This document shows, one piece after another, positions 1 to 8,040 of a stretch of 15,097 nt of DNA. The first letter of the stretch is position 1, and every line of letters begins with the position of its first letter. Location of the stretch: contig CAJNDS010001231.1 in NCBI GenBank assembly GCA_905221605.1, positions 12,501 to 27,597 on the forward strand, written 5' to 3'. The position numbers and the translations under genes were made by a program. Below the pieces are notes generated by a model that worked only from the letters and a program-made list of their open reading frames with translations, was not told the origin of the DNA and did no database searches. This DNA comes from Symbiodinium natans (Eukaryota; Sar; Dinophyceae; Suessiales; Symbiodiniaceae).

Positions 1-115
1 CGATTTAGCAAGCCTTGCCGAGTGCGCCACGTGACGTTTTTGGCACGGGAATTTGTCGACAGAGTTGTGCTGGGAGCAATGGGTAAGGTGGCTTGTGCAG
101 AACCTTGGAAATTGA

Positions 116-3100
116 ATGGGTCGGGAGGGGCCAGCTGCCATGTCATCCTCGTCGCCGACGAATTCTGAGATTCCGTTGGGCTCGTCGAGCAGAAGCCCTA
201 CCAAAGTGAAAAGCACCAATAGAGAAGCCATGCTGCAGCCTAAGTGGCCCCCAAAGTCCCCAGGCTAATGTAAGGGTCGATGGTCCGTTTGTAATAGCCC
301 CCAAAACGGTATTCTGATGATTCAGGCCCCGATACTACACGTGTCCCCTATCCTTGTTTAAAGGGGTTCACAGGGATCCGAAGTATGTGCCTTTATTATG
401 TGTAGTGTACATAAGGTAGCAGGGGACCCAAATTATGGGCCCTAAACCCTAAACCCTAAACCCCAAACCCCAAACCCCAAACCCCAAACCGCCGGACCCC
501 CTAGACGTGTCAGTCGAGGTATCATCAGACCAGTAGGTCTGCCGGACCGAAGATCTTGCATGGCGGCTTTCGCGGCTTGGATATGGCCTTCATGAGGTCA
601 TTGGGGTTTAGGGTTAGGGGTTTAGGGTTTAGGGTTTAGGGTTTAGGGTTTAGGGCTTAGGGTTTAGGGTTTAGGGTTTAGGATTTAGGGTTTAGGATTT
701 AGGGTTAGGGTTTAGGGTTTAGGGTTCAGGGTTCAGGGTTTAGGGTCCTGGCCATGGCGTAAGAACTGCCTTGTTTCATGGGCACTCCTCGAAAAGCCCC
801 GCGGACTCTGAGAAGCCCGGAAGCCCAAACCCTAAGGTCCTAATTCACGAAGTGCGCCTTCGGGGTCAGAGCAACAATACCCTAAACCCTAAACCCTAAA
901 CCCTAAACCCTAAACCCTAAACCCTAAACCCTAAACCCTAAACCCTAAACCCTCAGCACAAGCGTTGCCGCAACAAGCCTTTCTTTACGGTTTCGGAGAC
1001 TTAGACTTTACAGAGGCTTTAGGAGTGAGGACCCCCTTAAACCCTAAACCCCAAACCCTAAACCCTAAACCCTAAACCCTAAACCCCCAACCCTAAACCC
1101 TAAACCCGAAACCCGAAACCCTGTTCGCCTTGAGGGTTTAGGAGCATTGCTCTCGCAAAGCGCCCCACCCGTTTTGGGTTTAGGGTTCGGGTTTGGGGTT
1201 TGGGGTTTAGGGTTTAGGGTTTAGGGTTTGGGGTTTAGGGCTTATAGGGTTTAGGGTTACCCACCCCCCACCAGCTCAGCCAACTGGTTTCTGATTGCCA
1301 TTCCTGGAGTCAGGGGGCCAATCCTCTCAAAGACCTCAATGAGCCATGAAGCAAAGACCGCCAGAAACTGGACCATTCCGGACAAGTGCGACAAACTGCC
1401 CGTAGCCCTGACAATGCCAGCAGCCAGGTGGACATATTTCTTGCATTGGCGACATCGGCCAGACAAAGTCTAATCCTGCGACGAACCCTAAACACGCCAC
1501 GGTCTGTACCTTTCCCAGAACCCTGTCCAGGTCCGTGCAGGGGTGGATCCACAGCCTTGGCACCCTAGACTACAACTGCAGCTAAGTTGCTGCGTTCATA
1601 AGCCCAACCAAAAAGTGCACACTTTCAGTTCTATAGGGGGTTATAGTATCCCAAAAAGTGTAAGGTGTACTCCTTCAGCTTCTAAGACACTTTAGGAGCA
1701 TTACGATACTGGAGACCCATCATGGGCCCATGATGTACATAAAGCCCACGTAGGGTATAGCTTGCTTGTTACTGCTTCGTGCATTTGCTCAGCTAGGATC
1801 GTTTCCATGCGAGTATCGTCATGGTCATGGCTGTTTTTGGTAGTGGTGGTGGTGGCGGTTTTTCGTCGATGTTCTTGGCGGTAGCTATGAGGCGGCGCGA
1901 TTTGAAAGCAAGCTCCTTTGTGGGAGTTTACGAAATCAGGGGTACTTTATGGGACCGTACTATTTGGGGTTTATATTAGGGGTCCCCGATTTTCACCCTA
2001 AACCCCCAAACCCTAAACCCTAAACCCCTCCTTATTTTCGTAAACCCGCATTTGTGTCACAGCAGCAAAGGTCGAGGACACGTTGGCTGGTGTGGCGGTG
2101 GCATCTACTTCGCTCTGAGTGCTGGGGCCACCTACCACAAAGCTGTGGGCGCCACGGCTTAGGATCACAAGAGTTTAGGGCTAGGGTTCAGGGTTTAGGG
2201 TTTAGGGTGTAGGGTGTAGGGTGTAGGGTGTAGGGTGTAGGGTGTAGGGTTTAGGGTTTAGGGTTTAGGGCCTGAGAGAACTTTGCAATGCCATCGAGTT
2301 TGGGTCTACCCGGAGGCATTCTCTAGAAATGGTGAGCCACTCGAGGCAAAGCAAGATCACCTAATTGCAGTGTCCTGTCAACTGAAGCCCTTGAGGATCC
2401 TAAATCCATAAGCCGCGCCATTCGACTAGGGTTTAGGGTTTAGGGTTTAGGGTTTAAAGTTAGGGTTTAGGGTTTAGGGTTTAGGGTTTAGTGTTTAGGG
2501 TTTAGGCTTCATTTTAGTTAAGGCCTATGCCACTCATGCACAAGGCAGTGTGCCCGAAACCTAGCCTGCTAGAAGAACACGACGGCTGCCACTGCTGTTC
2601 AAGCGCTCCTACCCACCCCTTCCCCCTGTCGCGCCAGCCCCAACTACTTTTCACCGCAATGACTGGGGGGGGGGGGGGGTGGTGGCCTGCTTGCAGTCTT
2701 TGATGAGGTTTACTCTTATCTTACTAGATTGTGAAGTCGACTCAAGCTAATCCCCATACCCGATGCCCTCAACCCTATAAACCCTCCCAACCCTAAACCC
2801 CAAACCCCAAACCCCAAACCCTAAACCCTTAACCCTTAACCCGTAACCCTTAACCCGTAACCCTACACCCTAAACCCTCAACCCTAAACCCCAAACCCTA
2901 AACCCTAAACCCTAAACCCTAAACCCTCACCCCCAAAAATAATGCCAGGAGTGGACTCAGCTCATGGCTTTATCATCGAAGCCAAAGTCGACCTCGGGCG
3001 CACCAAGCACATGCCCGCCTACTGCGGCTGGGCAAACCCACGACTTTGAGGGTTTAGGGGTAGGGTTTAGGGTTTAGGGTTTAGGGTTTAGGGTTTAGGG

Positions 3101-5458
3101 TTTAAGGGTTGCAAGAATCTGGGTGTTGCTGAAGCCTCTGCAACATCCAAACCTGGTTGGGCACAATTTGGTCAGGAACTGCGCAGTGGGAGGTGAAATC
3201 CTAAACCCTAAACCCTAAACCCGAAACCCTAAACCCTAAACCCCAAACCTTCCCCTAAACCCTGAACCCTAAACCCTAAACCCTAAGCCCTATCCCTAAA
3301 GCCTAAACCCTCAACCCTCAACCCTAGACCCTAAACCCTCAACCCTACAGCAGCTGAAGCCACTCCCGGAGCCCAATCCAGAATCATCTGCAGACGTGTC
3401 GCGACTGATTGCCGAAGCAAGCCCTTCACCATAAAACTGGTTCCAGGATGGGCTATTAGGGTTGAGGGTTTAGAGTCTCGGGTTTAGGGGTTAGGGTTTA
3501 GGGTTGAGGGTTTAGGGTTCAGGGTTGCAGGCCCTATAATCTCTATAATCAACCCTATAAAGGGCCTTTTTAAGGGGTTATAGGGTAGAATAGCCCACTG
3601 GGGAGCACCTGCGTGTGTTTCACTTTGTTGCTCATCTGGGTTTGACGGTTTGACGTTGGTTGCGGCGGTGGCGATCCCTATCTGAACTTGACCAGAGTAG
3701 CCTTGCCAGATCGTGCTACCCCTCAGTGAAGCAGGGTGCCGTGAAATTACCCTAAACCCTAAACCCTAAAACCCTAAAACCCTAAAACCCTAAAACCCTA
3801 AAATCTAAAACCCTAAACCCTGAACCCTGAACCCTGAACCCTAAACCCTAAACCCTAAACCTTAAACCTTAAACCCTAAACTAAACCCTAAACCCTAAAC
3901 CCCATCCTTGCATTGGCAACCTCAGGCACTTCCTCCCGCGGATGCTGGGGTATTCCGGTCCAGAGCGCCATTCGATGCATCGACCGGTCCTACCAGGGAG
4001 GCGGGGTCCTAAAGACTGGGTAACATTGGGATGTTCCCCCTTATGCCGGTCTTTCAAAGGCACCTGGAGGTGAGGGTTTAGGGTTTGGGGTTTGGGGTTT
4101 AGGGTTGGGATGTTCCCCCTTATGCGAACAGCCCTTGATAGGGATTATAGTACGGGGTACTATAATCCCTATTGAGGACTGTTAGTTTAATAGGGAACAT
4201 CCCAAGGGTAACGCACCAAATGTGGTGAATTTGTGGCGTCTGCTGGTGCAGTGTATTGTTGTGCCTTGTGCCCTTGCGTCAGCAACCCAACATGAACGGC
4301 CCAGCCAAGTCAGAATCGGACCCGAAAAGCATGTCCATGCATACTCGTATGTGCCAATCTCCTTGTGTAACTTCCAACCCTTAAATCCTTAAAGCCTGAA
4401 CTCATAAATTCGTTCAAGCCGACGGGATTGCAAATGTTCAACCTTGCAATCACTGGCCAGTCACATCCCACCCGAAGGAACCTGAACGCAGAAACCCTAC
4501 CCAGAGCAACCTACCCCTGCAACATCTATGTACAAGGTGTCTGCAGTAAATTCCTCCTGTTTCAGGGTAAAGAGGTTGCTGGTAAAGCTTGTAAACTCAG
4601 CACCCATGGACCTCAGGCCGTTTCCAGTCACAAGGACCCTCGGCCGGCACTTACTGAAGTGAAGCAAGGAAGGGGTTTAGGGTTAAACCCTAACAGCCAA
4701 AACCCGAATCCTAAACCCTCAACCCTCAACCCCAGACCCTAAACCCCACATTCTGTGGGGGTTTTTGGAGGCCTCCAAGGTTTGAGGATGGTTTAACCAC
4801 AGAGAATCCAGCCAGAGGCGCAGCAAGAAGCTCAGATTTCCTGCGGTTCTACCAGGAGGGGTTAAAGTTTAGGGTTTAGGGTTTAGGGTTTAGGGTTTGG
4901 GGTTTAGGGTTTAGGGTTTAGGGTTTATTCTACCCTCGAAGGCCCCTTTATAAGGTTGGTTATGAGGGCGTTAAGGCTTAACAGCCCATCGCCCCCTTAA
5001 CAAAAGGGCCCTTTAGAAGGTTGCTGTTGGGGCGTTAACCCTAAACCCTAAACCCTAAAACCCTAAACCCTTTTATTAAAGGCCTAATGAAGCTCATCCT
5101 GGCAGATGGTGCCTGTCATGCCTGGCCTTTGCACTCTGTCGCCAGTGCTTGACGTCCTGACGCCCTCAGTCCGCACATCCCTTGTCCCCTTGGTTCTTAG
5201 TAGGGAATGAGGGAATTAGGGTATACATATATATATATATATCTATATGTACCCTTTAAGGGATTTTTAGGGCCGCATATATATATATATATACCCTTGA
5301 AGGGATTATATAGGGTTCTCATCCCCTACTAAGAACTAGCCAGCAGCCAGTTGTTGAATCTCTGAGGCTATGACTCGGTTTACTTCAACCCCGGCGACGG
5401 TGGAGAGTACATGATCTGGGATCCCCGGAGGGTGATTTCCATGCGGCGAGTTCGCTGA
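116..5458 (+). CDS. Split gene for a PARP-like (H-Y-E) ADP-ribosyltransferase domain protein, six predicted exons
   Basis: Exon model: 140-255, 519-574, 2071-2148, 2949-3026, 4824-4859, 5367-5458. These sum to 456 nt, which is 151 codons plus TGA. An in-frame ATG also lies at 116, and a TGA at 113 precedes it. The pieces line up in order with the PARP-type fold: YHQTS followed by ILHGGFR, then GWCGGGIYFA, then HGFIIEAKVDLGR, then GYDSVYFNPGDGGEYMIW. The putative triad is His 523-525, Tyr 2106-2108 and Glu 5405-5407. In canonical PARPs the H and Y bind NAD+ and the E is catalytic, so transferase activity is inferred, not shown. The protein is little more than one catalytic domain after a Ser/Pro-rich N-terminus of about 38 residues. 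Four of the five introns interrupt codons after the first base. The exon 5 frame and the exon 5-6 junction are the weakest parts. The next gene starts 412 bp downstream on the same strand. Confidence 0.72.
140..255 (+). CDS. Exon 1 of the PARP-like gene: N-terminal Ser/Pro-rich segment
   Basis: An open frame starts at ATG 140 (MSSSSPTNSEIPL...) or at the in-frame ATG 116, which would add eight residues. The stop at 113-115 closes the frame upstream. The frame runs to TAA at 266. A GT donor at 256 ends the exon after two bases of a Lys codon, and this phase fits the AG|G acceptor at 519. A GC donor at 264 is also present but does not keep the frame to exon 2. The segment is low-complexity and probably disordered, with no targeting signal that I can recognise. 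Assignment to this gene rests on position and phase, so it is less certain than the domain exons. Confidence 0.5.
256..518 (+). other. Intron 1 of the PARP-like gene
   Basis: This is a GT-AG interval with CCCTAAA then CCCCAAA repeats at about 440-490, shortly before the acceptor. It lacks the G-strand array seen near the donors of the other introns. No coding signal is seen in it. Confidence 0.5.
519..574 (+). CDS. Exon 2 of the PARP-like gene: YHQTS / GGFR motifs
   Basis: Translation from the Tyr codon at 520 reads YHQTSRSAGPKILHGGFR. This is the pattern of the first strand and following helix of PARP-type domains (LYHxTS...IL..GFR), and its His is the first triad position. The acceptor is GAG|G at 517-518. 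The donor is G|GC at 575, with one base of a Gly codon carried over. A telomere-repeat C-strand array (440-490) lies just upstream and a G-strand array (604-748) just downstream. Other frames of this short exon contain stops or show no motif. Confidence 0.75.
575..2070 (+). repeat. Intron 2 with paired inverted telomere-repeat arrays
   Basis: A GC-AG intron of 1496 nt. TTTAGGG arrays lie at about 603-748 and 1174-1259. CCCTAAA arrays lie at about 880-953, 1036-1122 and 1995-2028. The order suggests two fold-back units, G604...C1122 and G1174...C2028, separated by about 50 nt. Variants include TTTGGGG, CCCGAAA and CCCCAAA. Between 1260 and 1570 several frames are open on both strands. An 18-bp perfect palindrome (CATCATGGGCCCATGATG) lies at 1718-1735. 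Confidence 0.75.
2071..2148 (+). CDS. Exon 3 of the PARP-like gene: GWCGGGIYFA core
   Basis: After AAG|G at 2069-2070 the exon reads RGHVGWCGGGIYFA, then ALSAGATYHKAVG-like residues in the same frame. GGGIYFA corresponds to the GxGIYFA signature of PARP catalytic domains, whose Tyr is the second triad residue. The exon ends G|GC at 2149. Ending there restores a family-like AVGxDS reading into exon 4. Reading on past 2149 gives a TAG at 2160. It is flanked by a C-strand array (1995-2028) and a G-strand array (2173-2271). Confidence 0.85.
2149..2948 (+). repeat. Intron 3 with paired inverted telomere-repeat arrays
   Basis: A GC-AG intron of 800 nt. G-strand arrays lie at about 2173-2271 (including a run of six TGTAGGG units) and 2427-2506. 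A long mixed C-strand array lies at about 2769-2930, with CCCTTAA, CCGTAAC and CCCCAAA variants. The middle holds an uninterrupted run of 15 G at 2665-2679. I see no coding signal in it. Confidence 0.8.
2949..3026 (+). CDS. Exon 4 of the PARP-like gene: HGFIIEAKVDLGR strand
   Basis: The exon follows CAG|G at 2947-2948 and reads VDSAHGFIIEAKVDLGRTK, then HMPAYC. This matches the central strand of the PARP-like domain (GFIIEAxVDLGR followed by a Cys). It ends G|GC at 3027 after one base of the next codon. Reading through would hit TGA at 3047. It lies between a C-strand array (2769-2930) and a G-strand array (3049-3109). Confidence 0.85.
3027..4823 (+). repeat. Intron 4: three consecutive telomere-repeat fold-back units
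   Basis: An 1797-nt GC-AG interval. The arrays alternate: G 3049-3109 / C 3200-3345, G 3455-3525 / C 3750-3903, then G 4071-4108 / a mixed G-then-C array at 4674-4745. The spacers 3346-3454 and 3904-4070 sit in the same C-to-G position as the true exons and have open frames (for example 3904-4063). They show no PARP motif, so they may be intronic, alternative exons or decayed exons. A separate hairpin element lies at 4107-4203. Confidence 0.65.
4107..4203. mobile_element. 97-bp fold-back (MITE- or introner-like) element
   Basis: The ends GGGATGTTCCC (4107-4117) and GGGAACATCCC (4193-4203) are perfect inverted repeats. Inside, AACAG pairs with CTGTT, and ATAGGGATTATAGTAC (4138-4153) pairs perfectly with 4157-4172 across a 3-nt loop. 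A 21-bp direct copy of its left end lies at 4026-4046. It has no coding capacity. Confidence 0.6.
4824..4859 (+). CDS. Exon 5 of the PARP-like gene (tentative): ARSSDFLRFYQEG
   Basis: A 36-nt exon after CAG at 4822-4823 reads ARSSDFLRFYQE plus the first base of a Gly codon. It supplies the expected spacing of about a dozen residues between the Cys of exon 4 and GYDSV of exon 6. The donor in this frame would be GG, which is irregular. In the alternative frame, with a start at 4816 and a donor at 4861, the intron is a regular GT-AG and reads ...STRRG before YDSV. A start at 4818 (AG|G) would add two residues in the preferred frame. Confidence 0.45.
4860..5366 (+). repeat. Intron 5: telomere-repeat unit plus a terminal-inverted-repeat element
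   Basis: The G-strand array at about 4868-4927 and the C-strand array at 5036-5071 flank smaller inverted motifs (GTTAAGG / CCTTAAC and GGGCCC cores) at 4930-5035. The stretch 5072-5192 has no clear coding signal. A second inverted-repeat element follows at 5193-5336. Both could be spliced as one intron, or 5072-5192 could contain a microexon. Confidence 0.6.
5193..5336. mobile_element. 144-bp terminal-inverted-repeat introner-like element
   Basis: The left end GTTCTTAGTAGGGAATGAG (5193-5211) matches the reverse complement of 5318-5336 with one mismatch. Inside are inverted AGGGTATA/TATACCCT motifs and two (AT)n tracts at about 5224-5242 and 5277-5292. The left end starts with GT, as a donor would. 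The element lies wholly in the last intron, and the last exon begins about 30 nt after it. Confidence 0.6.
5367..5458 (+). CDS. Exon 6 (last) of the PARP-like gene: GYDSVYFNPGDGGEY
   Basis: After GAG|G at 5364-5366 the exon reads YDSVYFNPGDGGEYMIWDP, then RRVISMRRVR, and ends at TGA 5456-5458. The motif GYDSVxFNPGDGxEYxI is the C-terminal strand of this PARP-like family, and its Glu (5405-5407) is the third triad position. An in-frame TGA at 5363-5365 forces the exon to begin after that point, which fixes the acceptor. No poly(A) signal is recognisable downstream, as is usual in dinoflagellates. Confidence 0.85.
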
Positions 5459-5870
5459 ACATCTGACGAGCCGTGCCTCTCCAAGGGAGACATGGCTCTA
5501 CTGGGAGGTTCAAGGGTGCTTAAAACTCCCAATTCTAGCTGTACTTGAATAAGCCCCCTTAGTCCCCTAAGTCTGTTATAAGTAGATCCTTATAATCGGG
5601 GTTATAAGTACCCATGAACCTCCAAGTAGGCCATATAGGGTTCACACCTCCAGCGCGCTGGCCAAGAAGGCACGCGCCACTTCGAGATTCAACACAGGTC
5701 GCCTCGAATACTTTGGAGCGGGTTTTGCGTGCTGCTGAGGCGCGCAGGGCATTCTGATGTCGCGGTCTTCTGCCACCTTTGTAAGCCGGCAGCCGTTTCT
5801 GGCTTAAGAGTTTGAGTGACAGGGGGCGTGTAGTAAGCAACTGTAGCTTGAAGCCAGGTCACGCGGGACC
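5459..5870 (+). other. Intergenic region between the two genes
   Basis: No gene is recognised. It holds short inverted TTATAAG/CTTATAA motifs near 5574-5610. In-frame TAG at 5844-5846 sets the upstream limit of the next gene. CCAG|G at 5854-5858 is a plausible acceptor for spliced-leader addition 13 nt before the ATG; this is inference from dinoflagellate biology. Confidence 0.4.
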
Positions 5871-7046
5871 ATGCCGCAAGCTTCGCTGACGTTGAACACG
5901 AAGACGCCGGCCGGAGAGAGCTGCGCAAAGCTTCGTTCCGAGATTGCCGCCCTGATGGAGCGGCATGAAAGCAGCTTCGAGCTCAGCGCTGGCGGCAAGA
6001 CCCTGGAGGATACCGACAAAGTTCCCGACTCCCCCGTGACGATCACGCTCGTGAACCTGTCTTGGGAGGGTGCCACCCCAGCTAGGGTGAAGGACCTGGG
6101 GGGCGGGGAGTTCACGGTGGTTGGTGAGGCTATGAAGGGAAGCGGCCACTTCAACTTCATGTGCAACACGGGCTTCACTGATGGCGTGGGCTACTTTGAG
6201 GTCGAGGTGCTTGAGGGCGACGGCCCCTTCATCGGTGTGACCACGAAGGCCGGCTTCAAGGAGGGATACAAAATCCGCGCCCTCGAGTTCGGTGGTCCCG
6301 GCAATCTCTCGGACGGCTCATGCGGCAAGCGCATCGGCTTTGGCGAGCCCGTCAAGAAGGGTTCGGTCATTGGCTTCACCTTGGACCTGACCGATGACAG
6401 CTCTGTTGGGATGACTGTGTGGGATGGCGACAAGTGCCTGGGCGAGGCCTACAAGGGCTGCAAGCGTGAGAAAGGGGCCACCGTCTACCCCGTTGTTTGC
6501 GCCCGCAAGCCAGGGGATCGTTTCAAGCTTTCCCTGAAGCGCCAGCCACGGGTCCAGGAGAAGCGGACCCCTCATCCGGCCCACAACTCCTGGGAGCTTA
6601 CACGTTTCGTGCAGGATGGGGCCACCGTCAGCTTGGATGAAGCCCAAACGGCGAAGGGAGCTGGTCGGGGTCGTGCCTACATCGGCCCGGGCGAGCCACC
6701 AAAGGGGCATCTCGTGATGCAGCTGGAGCAAAGCGCAGGTGATGCTAACGAGTTCAAGCTGCACTTCAAGCTCTTCAACATCCTGAACACCAAAGTGACC
6801 ATCACGGGCAGCTCCGGCAGCACAGAGAATCTGGATGTGGGCATGATCGCCAGCACCAGGATGATGTCACCCATTCAGGGTTTCGAGAGCCAGCTCTCAG
6901 GAGCACTCTCTTCCTGTGACAGCTGGACGTTGACTGGCTCGGGTGAGAATGCTAAGCTCACCATGCGCAGCTCCGATGTGGAGCTGGGCTTCGATTGGGT
7001 CGACAAAGCCATGCAGGAGCCCGTCTCTGACGTGGCCTTGCCCTGA
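5871..7046 (+). CDS. Ubiquitin-like / SPRY / META-like domain protein
   Basis: An uninterrupted 391-codon gene with strong C/G preference at third positions. Residues 3-62 look like a ubiquitin-type beta-grasp domain (LRSEIAALM, then FELSAGGKTLED and TITLV). Residues about 105-223 form a SPRY domain: GYFEVEVLEGDGPFIGVTT, IGFTLDLTDDSSVGMTVW and VYPVVCARKPGDRFKLSL are its typical strands. Residues about 240-370 resemble META/HslJ (DUF306): a Trp-Glu-Leu start, a TRMMSP segment in place of the usual T.M.C motif, and a late SWTL strand. SPRY domains bind protein partners, so an adaptor role is inferred; the target is unknown. There is no signal peptide or membrane segment. ATG 5871 is the first in frame after the TAG at 5844. 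The gene has no introns, unlike its neighbour. SPRY is the safest domain call, META the least safe. Confidence 0.88.
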   Translation: MPQASLTLNTKTPAGESCAKLRSEIAALMERHESSFELSAGGKTLEDTDKVPDSPVTITLVNLSWEGATPARVKDLGGGEFTVVGEAMKGSGHFNFMCNTGFTDGVGYFEVEVLEGDGPFIGVTTKAGFKEGYKIRALEFGGPGNLSDGSCGKRIGFGEPVKKGSVIGFTLDLTDDSSVGMTVWDGDKCLGEAYKGCKREKGATVYPVVCARKPGDRFKLSLKRQPRVQEKRTPHPAHNSWELTRFVQDGATVSLDEAQTAKGAGRGRAYIGPGEPPKGHLVMQLEQSAGDANEFKLHFKLFNILNTKVTITGSSGSTENLDVGMIASTRMMSPIQGFESQLSGALSSCDSWTLTGSGENAKLTMRSSDVELGFDWVDKAMQEPVSDVALP

Positions 7047-8040
7047 GCCAGCACCTGTCCCCAAACCCTTGGCGCTGCGAGATGAGGTTGCGCACAGAGG
7101 AGCACAGAAGACCAACCCCCACTCGGCAGCAGCTCGTGAGAAGAGGACGCGAGCTCTAGGTTGCGACTCACGTTCCTTTTCCGTTAGATTGTCTACCGTG
7201 CTTCCGCCCATTGTGGCCGCCGGTGGCCAAGTGTTTCTCACGGGAGTCTGTGTGAGGGATCCTCTGGAACTAGAACTTGATCCTCAACGGCAAAGTGGGC
7301 ATTTCGCAGGGTCCTTCGGAACAGCTCCGCCATTCTTGTAGGCTTTCTTAGGTTTACGACATCGCTTGAACTCTGCGGATGCGCAGCGCAGAAAAGGATT
7401 GTTTCAGCCATAATTTTTATGTGAATCATTTTTCCTAGTAGTTCGCTCTGCAGAACCTCACCCTCTTTCTCCCGAATATTTCCCAGGCTCCCGGCAAGAC
7501 TTGCCCGAGTGAATCATCACGACTTGATGCTAATTAGCCATTCAACGAGCAGTGGATTTTTTTTTTGCAAGGGTTATCTACTGACGCCCTTAGGATTCGA
7601 GCTTGTCAACTCCCACGTGTTGATGGTTGGCTCATCGGCGCACCTAACATGAGTACAGGTACTCTCCTCTCCAGAGAGCAATGTCCGTTTGTCATCAAGC
7701 AATGGATTCTTTGGGGCATCATTCCATGACATGTATGGCTGGAGGAGCTCGCACTCGTATGCACTACACTCTTCAAGATTCGATCTATGCGGTCGCGCAC
7801 AGGCTGGGACTGTATGCGACCACGGCTTGAGGTTGCGTGTCTATTGCCGAATGCCGGTGGTAGACGTTCGGCGGATATGCTTTGTGTCGCCACTCCAACA
7901 AAAATCCTCGCTTGGCCTTGGACGGTGCTTCGGGTTCGGCTGGGGACGCCGCGGCATATGCCGAACGCAAACGTCGGGATCGGAATACGGAAACTGGGAA
8001 CCTGGTTATTTTTGGCAATTATTGGTGGATATGAGATGGT
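7047..8040. other. Downstream region with no recognised gene
   Basis: Balanced-composition DNA after the SPRY gene, part of it presumably 3' UTR. Several frames stay open for 60-118 codons (for example 6943-7341 and 7689-8045, plus strand) but none shows a family motif, and they overlap one another on both strands. A T-run at about 7557-7566 reads, on the minus strand, as an A-run after a CTCGAATCC stretch that faintly resembles a tRNA-derived B box. A perfect palindrome CGGCATATGCCG lies near 7952-7963. Confidence 0.4.

Noticed and set aside
440-1259. True chromosome end
   Set aside because: The telomere repeats alternate in orientation, are interrupted by unique sequence and surround exons, so they are interstitial.
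3881-4063. 60-codon minus-strand open frame
   Set aside because: It overlaps an exon-like spacer and its end is translated telomere repeat. It shows no motif.
4428-4742. 104-codon plus-strand open frame
   Set aside because: It lies inside predicted intron 4, and its C-terminus is translated telomere repeat (Asn-Pro-Lys/Leu-Asn-Pro).
6318-6764. 148-codon minus-strand open frame and other antisense frames across 5804-7241
   Set aside because: These are shadows of the GC-rich SPRY gene on the opposite strand.
7600-7700. tRNA gene or tRNA-derived SINE on the minus strand
   Set aside because: Only a weak B-box-like CTCGAATCC and an A-run are seen. There is no convincing A box or cloverleaf.
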